Shown: piece by piece, positions 55,659 to 64,000 of the stretch
How the letters are laid out: each line of letters begins with the position of its first letter
Position numbering within the stretch: the first letter of the stretch is position 1
Source: Pleomorphomonas sp. T1.2MG-36
GTDB lineage: Bacteria; Pseudomonadota; Alphaproteobacteria; Rhizobiales; Pleomorphomonadaceae
DNA length: 64,000 bases
Direction: 5' to 3'
Assembly (NCBI RefSeq): GCF_950100655.1
Contig: NZ_CATNLY010000023.1
Span: forward strand, 496,001 to 560,000
The notes under the pieces: model-generated
The model's database searches: none
What the model saw: the letters and a program-made list of their open reading frames with translations, nothing else
Told to the model about the DNA's origin: nothing
Program-made: the position numbers and the translations under genes

Positions 55659-58153
55659 GCCATGGCCTCCCGGATGATCTCGTCGGCCGCCTCACGCAGG
55701 ACGTCCTCGTCGGCCTCGCCGGCAACGCGCTCGCCGCCGATCTCAAGCATGATCGGCACGGCGAGGGGCGAAATGCGGTCGAGCCGCTTATGAACGATGC
55801 GGCCGCCGATTCGCGACAGCATATCCGAGAGACGGCCGAGGTCCAGAAGCCCCGTCGAGGCATCGGCCCAGGCCGCTTCGAGCAGGATGTGGTCCGGTTG
55901 ATGCTCGCGCAGCACGTCGTAGATGAGGTCGGTGGAAACCGTCACCTGCCGTCCCGTCTTCTGCGCGCCGATGGCATTCTTCTCGACGAGGCCGGCGATC
56001 GTGGCGCAGGACTTGAACATGCGCTTCAGGAGATAGCTCTCGGCCATCCAGGCTTCGAGATCGTCTCCCAGCATGTCCGGCTCCAGGAGGCGCGACAGCG
56101 TCGGCTGCCCCTGGGCGAAGGCGCTTCCAACGTCGGTCGCGCACCAGACGCCGATCACGTAGTCCGTGGCGATGAAGCCGAGCGGCTTGAGGCCGAAGCG
56201 TTCGAGCCGGCGCGTCAACAGCATGCCGAGGGTCTGGTGGGCGAGCCTTCCCTCGAACGGATAGAGCGCCAGGAAGTGGCGACCCCGGTGGGGAAAGGTC
56301 TCGACCAGGAGTTCGTCGGGCTGGGGAAGCAGGGAATGGTCCCGCTGCAGCTCGAGCCAGTCGCGCACCGGCGCCGGCAGCCTGCCCCATGACGAGGGAT
56401 CTGAGAGCATCTTGCGGACGCTGGCCGCTAGGAAGGTGGAGAGCGGGAACTTTCCACCGGCGTAAACCGGAATGCGGGGGTCGCTCGACCGCGCGCGGGA
56501 GACGATCACCTCCGTCTCGCGCATACCCTCGAAACGCAAAACTTCGCCGGCAAACAAAAAGGTGTCGCCCACCTTCATCTGCTCGCAGAAATACTCCTCC
56601 ACCTCGCCGAGCAGGCGGCCGCCCATCACCGGACCGCGGCCGCGCGCCTTGCCGCCGAGCCGGACCTTCAGCATCGGGCTTTCGATGATGGTGCCGACAT
56701 TGAGCCGATAGGCCTGCGCGAAGCGCGGATGAGTCAGGCGCCATGTGCCGTCGGCGGTCAGCTTGATCTTGGCGTAGCGCTCGTAGGCGCGCAGCGCGTA
56801 GCCGCCGGTGGCGACGAGATCGACCACCCGATCGAACCGTTCGCGGTCGAGATGGCGATAGGCATAGGCGGAGACGACCTCGGCATGGAAATCGTCGGCG
56901 CGAAACGGACCGGCCACGGCCCGGCCGAGCACGTGCTGGGCCAGCACGTCGAGCGCGCCGTCGCGGATCGGCGGCGTGTCCTGGGCACCGACATAGTTGG
57001 CATCGAGCGCCGCCTGGCATTCCAGCACCTCGAAGCGGTTGGCCGGCACCAGAAGCGCCGTCGACGGCTCGTCCATGCGATGGTTGGCGCGACCGACCCG
57101 CTGGGCGAGCCGGCTGGCGCCCTTCGGAGCACCGACGTGGATGACGAGATCGATATCGCCCCAGTCGATGCCGAGATCGAGGGTCGAGGTGGCGACCACA
57201 GCTCTCAGACGACCATCGGCCATCGCCGCTTCCACCTTGCGCCGCTGGCCGACGTCGAGCGAACCGTGATGAAGGGCGATGGGCAGGTTGGCGTCGTTGA
57301 GGCGCCAGAGCTCGGAAAACACCATTTCCGCCTGGCTGCGCGTGTTGACGAAGATGAGGGTCATGCGGCGGCGATCGATTTCCGCCAGCAACCCTTCATA
57401 GGCATAGCGGGCGGAATGCCCAGCCCAGGGGATGGTCTCGTCGGCCTCGAAAATGCGGATGTCGGGCCGGGCGCCGCCCGCGACGGTGACGATCTCGGAG
57501 AGAGCGAGCGGCATGCCCGGGGCCTGCGGCACCAGCCAGGCCCGCAGTTCGTCGGGATCGGCAACGGTGGCCGACAGGCCGACGGTGCGGATGGCCGGCG
57601 CGATGGCACGCAGCCGGGACAGACCGAGCGCCAGCAGGTCGCCGCGCTTGCTCGTGACCAGCGCATGCAGTTCGTCGAGAATGACCGTCTTGAGGTCTTC
57701 GAAGAAGGTTTCAGCGTCACGACCGGCGAGCAGCAGCGCCAACTGTTCCGGCGTTGTGAGCAAAATGTCGGGCGGAATCAGCTTCTGCCGCTGGCGGCGG
57801 GACGCGGACGTGTCGCCGGTGCGCGTCTCGATGGCAACGTCGAGGCCGATTCCGGCGACAGGGGTCTCAAGGTTGCGCTCGATATCGACGGCAAGCGCCT
57901 TGAGGGGCGAGATGTAAAGCGTATGAATGCCGCGCCGTCGCGTCCCCGGCCGCCACTTTGGCCGGGATGCGAGATCGACAAGCGACGGCAAGAAGCCCGC
58001 CAGCGTCTTGCCGGCGCCGGTCGGGGCGATCAGCAGCACCGAACGGCCGGCAAGGCCGTGTTCGAGCAGCGCGAGCTGGTGAGCACGCGGGCTCCAGCCG
58101 CGCGACGCGAACCAGGCTTCGAACTTGGGGGGCAGAAGATTCGTCTCGGTCAC
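55655..58153 (-). CDS. Ligase-associated DEXH-box helicase (Lhr-Core type)
   Basis: An 832-residue superfamily 2 helicase. Motifs: Walker A LIAPTGAGKTLAGFLP, VDLASRPKW, the DEXH box VILDELHALV, LSATVADPDEL (motif III), STLDLGIDWGDIDLVIHVG and QRVGRANHR (V and VI). The C-terminal Lhr core follows. It unwinds DNA 3' to 5', often RNA-DNA hybrids in Lhr relatives. The start is uncertain: GTG at 58153 (VTETNLLPPKFEAWFASRG) fits the family opening, with a TTG at 58183 possible. Coupled to pdeM. Confidence 0.93.
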   Translation of the reverse strand: MTETNLLPPKFEAWFASRGWSPRAHQLALLEHGLAGRSVLLIAPTGAGKTLAGFLPSLVDLASRPKWRPGTRRRGIHTLYISPLKALAVDIERNLETPVAGIGLDVAIETRTGDTSASRRQRQKLIPPDILLTTPEQLALLLAGRDAETFFEDLKTVILDELHALVTSKRGDLLALGLSRLRAIAPAIRTVGLSATVADPDELRAWLVPQAPGMPLALSEIVTVAGGARPDIRIFEADETIPWAGHSARYAYEGLLAEIDRRRMTLIFVNTRSQAEMVFSELWRLNDANLPIALHHGSLDVGQRRKVEAAMADGRLRAVVATSTLDLGIDWGDIDLVIHVGAPKGASRLAQRVGRANHRMDEPSTALLVPANRFEVLECQAALDANYVGAQDTPPIRDGALDVLAQHVLGRAVAGPFRADDFHAEVVSAYAYRHLDRERFDRVVDLVATGGYALRAYERYAKIKLTADGTWRLTHPRFAQAYRLNVGTIIESPMLKVRLGGKARGRGPVMGGRLLGEVEEYFCEQMKVGDTFLFAGEVLRFEGMRETEVIVSRARSSDPRIPVYAGGKFPLSTFLAASVRKMLSDPSSWGRLPAPVRDWLELQRDHSLLPQPDELLVETFPHRGRHFLALYPFEGRLAHQTLGMLLTRRLERFGLKPLGFIATDYVIGVWCATDVGSAFAQGQPTLSRLLEPDMLGDDLEAWMAESYLLKRMFKSCATIAGLVEKNAIGAQKTGRQVTVSTDLIYDVLREHQPDHILLEAAWADASTGLLDLGRLSDMLSRIGGRIVHKRLDRISPLAVPIMLEIGGERVAGEADEDVLREAADEIIREAMA

Positions 58154-58208
58154 GGCGGGAGTAAGCCCGATTTCCGCGAACAAGTGAAGAACATTTGCTC
58201 GGCAGCCG

Positions 58209-59117
58209 CTATCGCGCGAGCCGAGCCACCACGATCAGCCCCCGGATCGGCGCGCCACGGTCGAACCGCAGCGTGCCGCGCGTGAGCTCCACGACCTCAA
58301 GGTCCGCCTCGGCAATGGTCCGGCGGATGTAGGATTCACCGTGGGCGTAGCGCAAGCTGTCGCGAAGCACGAGATCGCCGTCGAAGGATTCCTCGACACT
58401 GAATGCAAAAAGGCCGTCCGGTGCGAGACGGACGGCCACATGCCGAAACAGACTGTCAAGCGCGCCGACGTAGACGAGGACGTCCGCGGCGGTGACGAGA
58501 TCCAGGGTTTGAGTGCGCTCCGACAGGAAGGTCGCAGCCTCGGCGACGACGACCGACTGATAGCGCTCGCCGGCCTCGGCACGGGCGATCATCTCCGGCG
58601 ACAGGTCGCAGCCCGTGAAGTGATCGACACGCCCCGCCAGCGCCTCGGCCATCAGCCCCGTGCCGCAGCCGAGGTCCAGCCCTCGCGAAAAACGCCCGCC
58701 GGGCCGGACTGTTTCGATGAGATCGGCGATGAGCCAGGGCGCCCGATAGCCGAGGTCCTCCACCAGCGCCGTCTCGAAGCGGTCGGCATAATCGTCGAAG
58801 AGACCACGAACATAGGCGGCGGGCGGAGCGTCGGGAACCTCGGCAAAGCCCAAGGCGGCGAGCCTCAGCGATGCGCCGAACAGCCCGTCGTGGTCGCGCT
58901 TCGCCGCTTCGCGCAGCAGCGGCTCGGCTTCCGCCGGGCGGCCGTCGGCGGCCAAGGCATCGGCGGCGCCGACAAGGGCCGGCAGCCAGCCCGGAGCGCG
59001 TTCGAGGGTCTGCAGAAAGAGATCGGCTGCCGCTGCGGCATCCTCGGCCTCAAGATAGGCGCGGGCATACTCGTAGCGGCGGTCGGCGAGAAGGTCCCCG
59101 GAAGAGGAAACATGCAA
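58209..59117 (-). CDS. TPR-containing SAM-dependent methyltransferase
   Basis: A 302-residue protein with TPR-like helices in the first third (YARAYLEAEDAAAAADLFLQ; ADALAADGRPAEAEPLLREA) and a class I methyltransferase domain: GLDLGCGTGLMAEALAG (SAM loop), FTGCDLSPEMIARA, and LVTAADVLVYVG. Function unknown; such fused proteins are common in Rhizobiales. The start is weak: TTG at 59117 is the longest in-frame choice, and an internal start is possible. It sits between the helicase and terB. Confidence 0.82.
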   Translation of the reverse strand: MHVSSSGDLLADRRYEYARAYLEAEDAAAAADLFLQTLERAPGWLPALVGAADALAADGRPAEAEPLLREAAKRDHDGLFGASLRLAALGFAEVPDAPPAAYVRGLFDDYADRFETALVEDLGYRAPWLIADLIETVRPGGRFSRGLDLGCGTGLMAEALAGRVDHFTGCDLSPEMIARAEAGERYQSVVVAEAATFLSERTQTLDLVTAADVLVYVGALDSLFRHVAVRLAPDGLFAFSVEESFDGDLVLRDSLRYAHGESYIRRTIAEADLEVVELTRGTLRFDRGAPIRGLIVVARLAR

Positions 59118-59203
59118 GATGGCGGCACTCGGCGGAAAGGGCGCCGGGTCATCTCGCTAAAGCGGGCCGCCGTCAAGATGGATTCCAACGAGAGGCGTCA
59201 ACC

Positions 59204-59617
59204 TTACCCCAACTTGCGATAGCGAACGCGGGCCGAGTGCTCGATGGCGGCGACGGCCAGCTTGTCGAGCGCGAAACGGTCCTCCAGCATCTGCAGGAAC
59301 ACCAATTCCTCCTGCTTGACGTCGACATCGGAGGCGGCAACCTCGACGGCGAGCGCGTAGGCCGTCTCATAGAGACGCTCCGGCAGGGACATCGCCACCC
59401 GATCGAGGATGTGATCGATGCCGTTCACCGACTTCAGGTTGGCAGAGCAGGCATCGGCGATTTCGCCGACCGAGCCCTCGAACCCCTGGAACACCGGCAG
59501 GAAGCCGATCAGCCGCTCGAACTGGTTGAGTTCGCGCTCGGTCATGTTGCGGTCGGCGATGGCGGTGGTGACCATCACCCAGATCAGCGATTCCTGGGCG
59601 GACAACGGCTTGTGCAT
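59204..59617 (-). CDS. TerB family protein
   Basis: A 137-residue all-helical protein of the TerB/DjlA-N type: VMVTTAIADRNMTERELNQ at the N-terminus and EVAASDVDVKQEELVFLQML later, with the acidic loop residues that bind metal in TerB (NMTERE, DVDVKQEE). Named for tellurite resistance, but in non-pathogens more often a stress-related scaffold. The ATG at 59617 has GAGGA 4 bases upstream; an upstream TTG is rejected. Alone, divergent from lysK. Confidence 0.88.
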   Translation of the reverse strand: MHKPLSAQESLIWVMVTTAIADRNMTERELNQFERLIGFLPVFQGFEGSVGEIADACSANLKSVNGIDHILDRVAMSLPERLYETAYALAVEVAASDVDVKQEELVFLQMLEDRFALDKLAVAAIEHSARVRYRKLG

Positions 59618-59793
59618 GGATTCCTCGGCCAAAGGTCAAACGGGACCCTATTTGGGACGCCACCTCAAAAAGCGCAAGCATCCTCTCGGCGGAATCGACG
59701 CAAAGCACCCCCATGTCCTTGACCTTTCGGGGCCTCGTCCCTACTGTCCCGCGCGCCCCGGAAACTCCGGGTTTTCTCGAATAGAGGCAACCG

Positions 59794-61458
59794 ATGGCAA
59801 CCGTTTTTTCCGCCCTGCTCTCCGATCCCGCGCTTCTCGCCGCGGCCGGCCGCTCCAAGGCCTGGCCCTTCGAGGAAGCCAAGAAGATCGTGGCGCGGAT
59901 CGAGAAACGGAAAGATGCATCGAAGCCGGTGATCTTCGAGACCGGCTACGGCCCGTCCGGTCTGCCGCATATCGGCACCTTCGGCGAAGTGGCGCGCACC
60001 ACCATGGTGCGCCACGCCTTTCGCGTGCTGACCGGCGACAGCGTGCCGACGCGCCTTCTCTGCTTCTCGGACGACATGGACGGCATGCGCAAGGTGCCGG
60101 ACAACGTGCCGAATCCCGAGCTGCTCAGGGCCAATCTCGGCAAGGCGCTGACCAACGTGCCGAACCCGTTCGACAACGGCTATCCGAGCTTCGGCCACAA
60201 CAACAATGCCAAGCTCCGGCAGTTTCTCGACGCCTTCGGCTTCGACTACGAGTTCATGTCGGCCACGGAGGAGTACAAGAAGGGCACTTTCGACGACATG
60301 CTGCTGCGCATGCTCGCCAAGTACGATGCGGTGATGGAGATCATGCTGCCCGTTCTCCGCGAGGAACGGCGCAAGACATACTCGCCCTTCCTGCCGGTGC
60401 ATCCGAAGACGGAAGTCGTCATGCAAGTGCCGGTCGAGGAGCGCAACGTCGAGAAGGGCACCATCGTCTGGACCGACCCGGCGACCGGCGAGCGCTTCGA
60501 GACCCTGGTGACCGGCGGCCACGCCAAGTGCCAGTGGAAGCCGGACTGGGCGCTTCGCTGGGCAGCGCTCGGCGTCGACTACGAAATGAGCGGCAAGGAC
60601 CACATCGACAACGTCAAGACCTCGTCGCGGATCTGCAAGGTGCTGGGCGGCAACCCGCCGGACGGCTTCAATTTCGAGCTGTTCCTCGACGAGAACGGCG
60701 AGAAGATCTCCAAGTCGAAGGGCAACGGCCTGACCATCGACCAGTGGCTGACCTACGCCTCGCCGGACAGTCTCGCCCTTTACATGTTCCAGAAGCCGAA
60801 GACGGCCAAGCGACTGTTCTTCGACGTGATCCCGCGCGCCGTCGACGAATATTTCGCCTATCTCGAGAAATATCCGGCGATGGATGCCGACCAGCAGCTC
60901 ACCAACCCGGTCTGGCATATCCACTCGGGCAACGTGCCGGTGACCCCGGTGCCGGTCAGCTTCTCGATGTTGCTGAATCTGGTGTCGGCCAGCCATGCCC
61001 ACGACAAGGGCGCGCTCTGGGCCTATATCGGCCGGCATTCGCCGGGCGTGACGCCAGAGACGCATCCGAAGCTCGACGAACTCTGCGGCTATGCGCTGGC
61101 CTACTATCGGGACCGGGTGAAGCCCTTCGTCACCTTCCGCACGCCGGACGACGAGGAGCGGCAGGCGCTCGCCAAGCTGCGCGACGCGCTCGACGCACTG
61201 CCCGCCACCACCAGCGGCGAGGCCATCCAGGACACCGTGCTGGCGGTCGGCCGCTCGTTCCCGCGCTTCCAGGACCCGTCCAAGAAGAGCCCCGACGGTG
61301 GACCGGGCGTCAGCCTCGAATGGTTCGCGACGCTCTATCAGGTGCTGCTCGGCCAGGAGAAGGGGCCGCGCTTCGGTTCCTTCGTCGAGCTCTACGGCCT
61401 GAAGGAAACCGTGGCCATGATCGACGCGGCGCTTGCCGGCACGCTCGGCCAAGCCTGA
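59794..61458 (+). CDS. lysK: Lysyl-tRNA synthetase, class I
   Basis: A 554-residue class I lysyl-tRNA synthetase, the archaeal-type enzyme that many alphaproteobacteria have in place of class II LysS. The HIGH-like motif is LPHIGTFGE and the KMSKS-like motif KISKSKGNG. It joins lysine to tRNA(Lys). The ATG at 59794 begins [21 protein letters not shown] strong hairpin follows. No second lysyl synthetase seen here. Confidence 0.96.
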   Translation: MATVFSALLSDPALLAAAGRSKAWPFEEAKKIVARIEKRKDASKPVIFETGYGPSGLPHIGTFGEVARTTMVRHAFRVLTGDSVPTRLLCFSDDMDGMRKVPDNVPNPELLRANLGKALTNVPNPFDNGYPSFGHNNNAKLRQFLDAFGFDYEFMSATEEYKKGTFDDMLLRMLAKYDAVMEIMLPVLREERRKTYSPFLPVHPKTEVVMQVPVEERNVEKGTIVWTDPATGERFETLVTGGHAKCQWKPDWALRWAALGVDYEMSGKDHIDNVKTSSRICKVLGGNPPDGFNFELFLDENGEKISKSKGNGLTIDQWLTYASPDSLALYMFQKPKTAKRLFFDVIPRAVDEYFAYLEKYPAMDADQQLTNPVWHIHSGNVPVTPVPVSFSMLLNLVSASHAHDKGALWAYIGRHSPGVTPETHPKLDELCGYALAYYRDRVKPFVTFRTPDDEERQALAKLRDALDALPATTSGEAIQDTVLAVGRSFPRFQDPSKKSPDGGPGVSLEWFATLYQVLLGQEKGPRFGSFVELYGLKETVAMIDAALAGTLGQA

Positions 61459-61483
61459 CGAACGAAACCAAAAGACGATCGGA

Positions 61484-61507
61484 GGCCGGCACTCGCGCCG
61501 GCCTTTG
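61484..61507 (+). terminator. Terminator of lysK
   Basis: GGCCGGC-ACTCGC-GCCGGCC, a 7-bp stem, is followed by TTTGT, 26 bases after the lysK stop. It directly abuts the stop of the convergent gene and could serve both directions poorly. Confidence 0.7.
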
Positions 61508-62212
61508 TCATTCGTCCGGCGGCTGCAGGCTGCCATCGCCGTAACGACCGAGCTTCTCCTCCTTCGCCTTGGCGGCGTAGGGAGCCAGCAGCGGATCGGC
61601 GGGGTCGACCGGTTCGGCCCATCCCCGGCTCACCATGAACAGCGACAGGTTGCGGCTGCCGACCCAGCAGTCGGAGGTGCTCTCGCCATCCTCTCCCTGC
61701 GCCACGATGCCGACGCAGCCCACCGAGCGCGGTCCGATCAGGCGAGCAAGATCGGCGCGGGCGCGGGCGCCGCAGTTCCAGCGGCCGGCGGTTCCATCGC
61801 AGGAATCGGAAAAGGCAAGCCCGGCGATGCCCTTCAGATGAAGGACCTGCGTCTCGCGGTCGCGGATGGCACGGAAGCGGGTGGCATCGAGCACGGTGAC
61901 GCGCGAGAACAGCGCCTCGAAGCTGTCCGGAGGCGGCGGAGGCGACGGCATCTCCCGAGGACGCGTCTCTGACGCCGCCGAACCCAGGGCGACTTCCACC
62001 GGAGGAGGCTCCCGGGCGGCAAGCGGCTGCCTCAAGGCGGGGGGCGACGGCAAGCGACCGAAATCGATCATGGTGGGCCGAACCTTCGCCAGGTCCTCAC
62101 GCTCGGCGTCTTGCGACAGCCAGAGCAGCGCCGCAGCGGTCAAGGCCGAGCCGGCTATCAGCGGCGCCATGCAACCCAAGAGAAAACCGTGCCGCTTCGT
62201 CTGCTTCGCCAT
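61508..62212 (-). CDS. Degenerate staphylococcal-nuclease-fold protein with N-terminal membrane anchor
   Basis: A 234-residue protein: an N-terminal hydrophobic segment (FLLGCMAPLIAGSALTAAALLW), a proline-rich linker, then an SNase-like domain (residues ~110-225). In that domain the usual Arg and Asp/Glu positions are not kept: VLHLKGIAGLAFSD stands where active nucleases have VRLxGIDAPE. Four cysteines (SDSCDGT, RWNCGA, SVGCVG, SDCWVG) could form disulfides. Probably periplasmic, perhaps without nuclease activity. Start 62212 (MAKQTKRHG); an ATG at 62242 is possible. Confidence 0.75.
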   Translation of the reverse strand: MAKQTKRHGFLLGCMAPLIAGSALTAAALLWLSQDAEREDLAKVRPTMIDFGRLPSPPALRQPLAAREPPPVEVALGSAASETRPREMPSPPPPPDSFEALFSRVTVLDATRFRAIRDRETQVLHLKGIAGLAFSDSCDGTAGRWNCGARARADLARLIGPRSVGCVGIVAQGEDGESTSDCWVGSRNLSLFMVSRGWAEPVDPADPLLAPYAAKAKEEKLGRYGDGSLQPPDE

Positions 62213-62384
62213 CGTCTGAACGGCTTCCCCGCTTGATTGCATGCCATGGAAAATGCTGGATTCTCGCCATGGGGGCAAGCGGCCCGGCGATGGAACCAAA
62301 CCGAGCGGGGAATTGAACCCGGCGGGGTGGTGTCGGGCGGCCGGATGCTCTAGAGCAGGGCCGCAGCCTTTCGGAGTCCCGCAC

Positions 62385-62738
62385 ATGGATCGTCTCGTCT
62401 ACAAGATCGCACCGCGCGCATTGTGGGAAGCCGCCGAAGCGACCGGCGTGTTTGCCGGCGCATCCGTCGACTTCGAGGACGGGTTCATTCACCTTTCCTC
62501 GGCCGCGCAGGTGAGGGAAACGGCGCGGCTCTACTTCGCCGGACAGGGCGACCTTCTGCTGATCGGCGTCGGGACGGCAGCGCTCGGCGAAGCGTTGAAA
62601 TGGGAGCCGTCGCGCGGCGGCGATCTCTTCCCGCACCTCTATGCGCCGCTGGAGTTCTCGGCCGTGGACTTCGTCGTCCCGCTGCCGCTCGGGCCGGACG
62701 GTGTCCACCAGTTTCCCGATCTGGAGACCGGCCGATGA
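62385..62738 (+). CDS. DUF952 family protein
   Basis: A 117-residue protein of the DUF952 family: VYKIAPRALWEAAEATGVFAG, then DFEDGFIHLSSAAQVRETAR, the family hallmark, and FPHLYAPLEFSAVDF. Its fold is like ADP-ribosyltransferase-related small proteins, but its function is unknown. The ATG at 62385 has GGAG 8 bases upstream. Its stop overlaps the pyrD start (ATGA), so the two are coupled, a pairing seen in other alphaproteobacteria. Confidence 0.9.
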   Translation: MDRLVYKIAPRALWEAAEATGVFAGASVDFEDGFIHLSSAAQVRETARLYFAGQGDLLLIGVGTAALGEALKWEPSRGGDLFPHLYAPLEFSAVDFVVPLPLGPDGVHQFPDLETGR

Positions 62739-63835
62739 CGCTTTCCGAACTGATCGGCTCATCCAGCGCGGCCATGCTTCGGCGCTTCGATCCGGAAGTC
62801 TCCCACACGCTGGCCGTCACGGCCATGCGTCTCAACCTCGTGCCCGGCCTGCCGAAGGTGGTGGACGACCGGCTGGCCATCGGCTTCTTCGACATGCGGC
62901 TCGACCATCCGGTCGGGTTGGCTGCCGGTTTCGACAAGAACGCCGAGATCGCCGACACGCTGCTGAAGCAGGGCTTTTCCCATGTCGAGGTCGGCACGGT
63001 GACGCCACGGCCGCAGCCGGGAAATCCCAAGCCGCGCATCTTCCGCCTGCCCGAGGCGAACGCGGTGATCAATCGTTGCGGCTTCAACGGCAAGGGGCAT
63101 GCCCACGCCCTGAAACAACTGGAGCGACGCGGCGGACGGCCCGGCGTCATTGGGGTCAACGTCGGCGCCAACAAGGACAGCGTCGACCGGGCAGCCGATT
63201 ACGTGGCCGGCATCAAGGCGTTCGCCGGACTTGCCTCCTATTTCACCGTCAACATTTCCTCGCCCAACACGCCTGGCCTCCGCGACTTGCAGGCGAGCGC
63301 GGCGCTGTCCGACCTGATCGCCCGCGTCATCGAGGCGCGCGATGAAACGGCCGCCGCCGTCGGTCGGAAGACGCCGGTGCTGGTGAAGATCGCTCCCGAC
63401 CTCGACGAGGCGGCGCTCGACGACATCGCCGCCGTCATCGCGGCGCGGGGGGCCGATGGCCTCGTCGTCTCCAACACCACGCTGTCGCGGAGCGGCGTGT
63501 TCGGTCCGACGGCGACCGAACCGGGCGGTCTTTCCGGCAAGCCGCTGTTCGAACGGTCGACGATCGTGCTCGCCAAGATGCGCGAACGGGTCGGACGCGC
63601 ACTGCCGATCGTCGGCGTGGGCGGCGTGATGACCGGCGAGGATGCCTATCTGAAGATGGCCGCCGGCGCCAATCTGGTGCAGGTCTACACCGCGTTCATC
63701 TATGGCGGCGGCAATGCCGTCAACGCCATCACAACGGATCTGCTCGGCCGCATCGAACGAAGCGGCATCGGTTCGGCGCGCGCGCTCGCCGGCTCGGACA
63801 GCCGGGCCTGGGCCAGCCGGCCGATTCCAGCCTGA
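62735..63835 (+). CDS. pyrD: Dihydroorotate dehydrogenase (quinone), class 2
   Basis: A 366-residue membrane-associated FMN enzyme oxidising dihydroorotate to orotate in pyrimidine synthesis. The N-terminal helix region (SSAAMLRRFDPEVSHTLAV) is the class 2 membrane-docking part. Motifs: VGLAAGFDKNAEIAD, VGTVTPRPQPGNPKPR, NRCGFNGKG, YFTVNISSPNTPGLR with the catalytic serine, and VGVGGVMTGEDA near the end. ATGA overlap with the DUF952 gene. It converges on the SDR gene with 2 bases between stops. Confidence 0.96.
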   Translation: MTLSELIGSSSAAMLRRFDPEVSHTLAVTAMRLNLVPGLPKVVDDRLAIGFFDMRLDHPVGLAAGFDKNAEIADTLLKQGFSHVEVGTVTPRPQPGNPKPRIFRLPEANAVINRCGFNGKGHAHALKQLERRGGRPGVIGVNVGANKDSVDRAADYVAGIKAFAGLASYFTVNISSPNTPGLRDLQASAALSDLIARVIEARDETAAAVGRKTPVLVKIAPDLDEAALDDIAAVIAARGADGLVVSNTTLSRSGVFGPTATEPGGLSGKPLFERSTIVLAKMRERVGRALPIVGVGGVMTGEDAYLKMAAGANLVQVYTAFIYGGGNAVNAITTDLLGRIERSGIGSARALAGSDSRAWASRPIPA

Positions 63836-63837
63836 GT

Positions 63838-64000
63838 TCAGAGGGTGTTGAGAACGCCGCCATCGACGCGCAAGGCGGCGCCGGTGGTGGCCGACGCCTG
63901 CGGCGAGCAGGTATAGACCACCATGTTCGCCACCTCCTCGACGCTGGCCGCGCGCTGGATGATCGACGAGGAACGGTGAGCCATGACGAAGTCGGCGGCG
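63838..64000 (-). CDS. Short-chain dehydrogenase, C-terminal end (5' part outside window)
   Basis: The last 53 codons of a minus-strand gene, ending ADFVMAHRSSSIIQRAAS, then VEEVANMVVYTCSPQAS, ATTGAALRVDGGVLNTL and TGA. The ATTGAALRVDGG ending is the standard C-terminus of classical SDR proteins, where the tetramer interface and final strand lie. The NAD-binding loop and catalytic residues are outside, so substrate cannot be assigned. Confidence 0.85.
   Translation of the reverse strand, partial: AADFVMAHRSSSIIQRAASVEEVANMVVYTCSPQASATTGAALRVDGGVLNTL

Noticed and set aside
59665..61536. A 623-codon minus-strand frame opposite lysK
   Set aside because: lysK has class I synthetase motifs; the antisense frame shows nothing recognisable.

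Overview
The window is GC-rich, densely coded DNA from a free-living, nitrogen-fixing alphaproteobacterium, most likely of the order Rhizobiales (Hyphomicrobiales). The reasons are the Mo-nitrogenase genes under NifA/sigma54 control, a FixL-FixJ-FixK cascade beside ccoNOQP/ccoGHIS, a class I lysyl-tRNA synthetase, hemA of the alphaproteobacterial (Shemin) type, a PodJ-like polarity protein and the TSUP/TIGR02186 and Lhr/PdeM pairs. A Pleomorphomonas-like organism would fit, but the genus is a guess.

Layout. 1-6.1 kb (minus strand): 3'-truncated nifD, nifH, a SIR2-like gene, nifT, nifZ, fdxN and nifA. Two -24/-12 promoters, each with a perfect TGT-N10-ACA NifA site, drive nifHD and fdxN-nifZ-nifT-SIR2. 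nifB, which commonly sits between nifA and fdxN, is absent here. 6.4-12.2 kb: a siderophore-iron locus with a divergent middle: a reductase and a binding protein leftward, an AraC-type regulator plus two permeases and an ATPase rightward. 12.2-17 kb: a GntR regulator and a 2-keto-3-deoxygluconate/uronate operon (kdgK, a decayed kdgT remnant, a YhcH/YiaL-family gene, kduI, kduD). 17-19 kb: a methyltransferase and alanine racemase. 19.3-28.5 kb: part of a Tad/Flp pilus locus (cpaB, cpaC, cpaE, cpaF, tadB, tadC and a tadD-like lipoprotein) with a chemoreceptor gene set into it. 28.5-30.7 kb: a small membrane protein, a deacetylase, an unknown secreted protein and a receiver protein.

31-46 kb is a microaerobic respiration block: hemA, ccoS-ccoI-ccoH-ccoG, ccoP-ccoQ-ccoO-ccoN, hemN, fixK, a lone receiver, fixJ and fixL. 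A perfect FixK/FNR box precedes hemA and a one-mismatch box lies between ccoN and hemN, so haem supply and the high-affinity oxidase look co-regulated by low oxygen. The likely logic is FixL (haem PAS) to FixJ to FixK to oxidase and haem synthesis, giving energy to nitrogenase at low oxygen, while NifA, with its redox-type cysteine motif, gates nif transcription.

46-64 kb is mostly housekeeping: an aminotransferase, mscL, a MerR regulator, a very large PodJ-like protein, a TSUP transporter pair, the PdeM/Lhr nuclease-helicase pair, a TPR methyltransferase, TerB, lysK, a degenerate nuclease-fold protein, a DUF952 protein, pyrD and the end of an SDR gene. I saw no tRNA, rRNA, CRISPR array, IS element or prophage gene.

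Most unusual: the SIR2-like gene in the nif operon, the missing nifB, the collapsed kdgT, the chemoreceptor inside the Tad locus, a FixK with a C-terminal CxxC, and a receiver-only gene attached to fixLJ.
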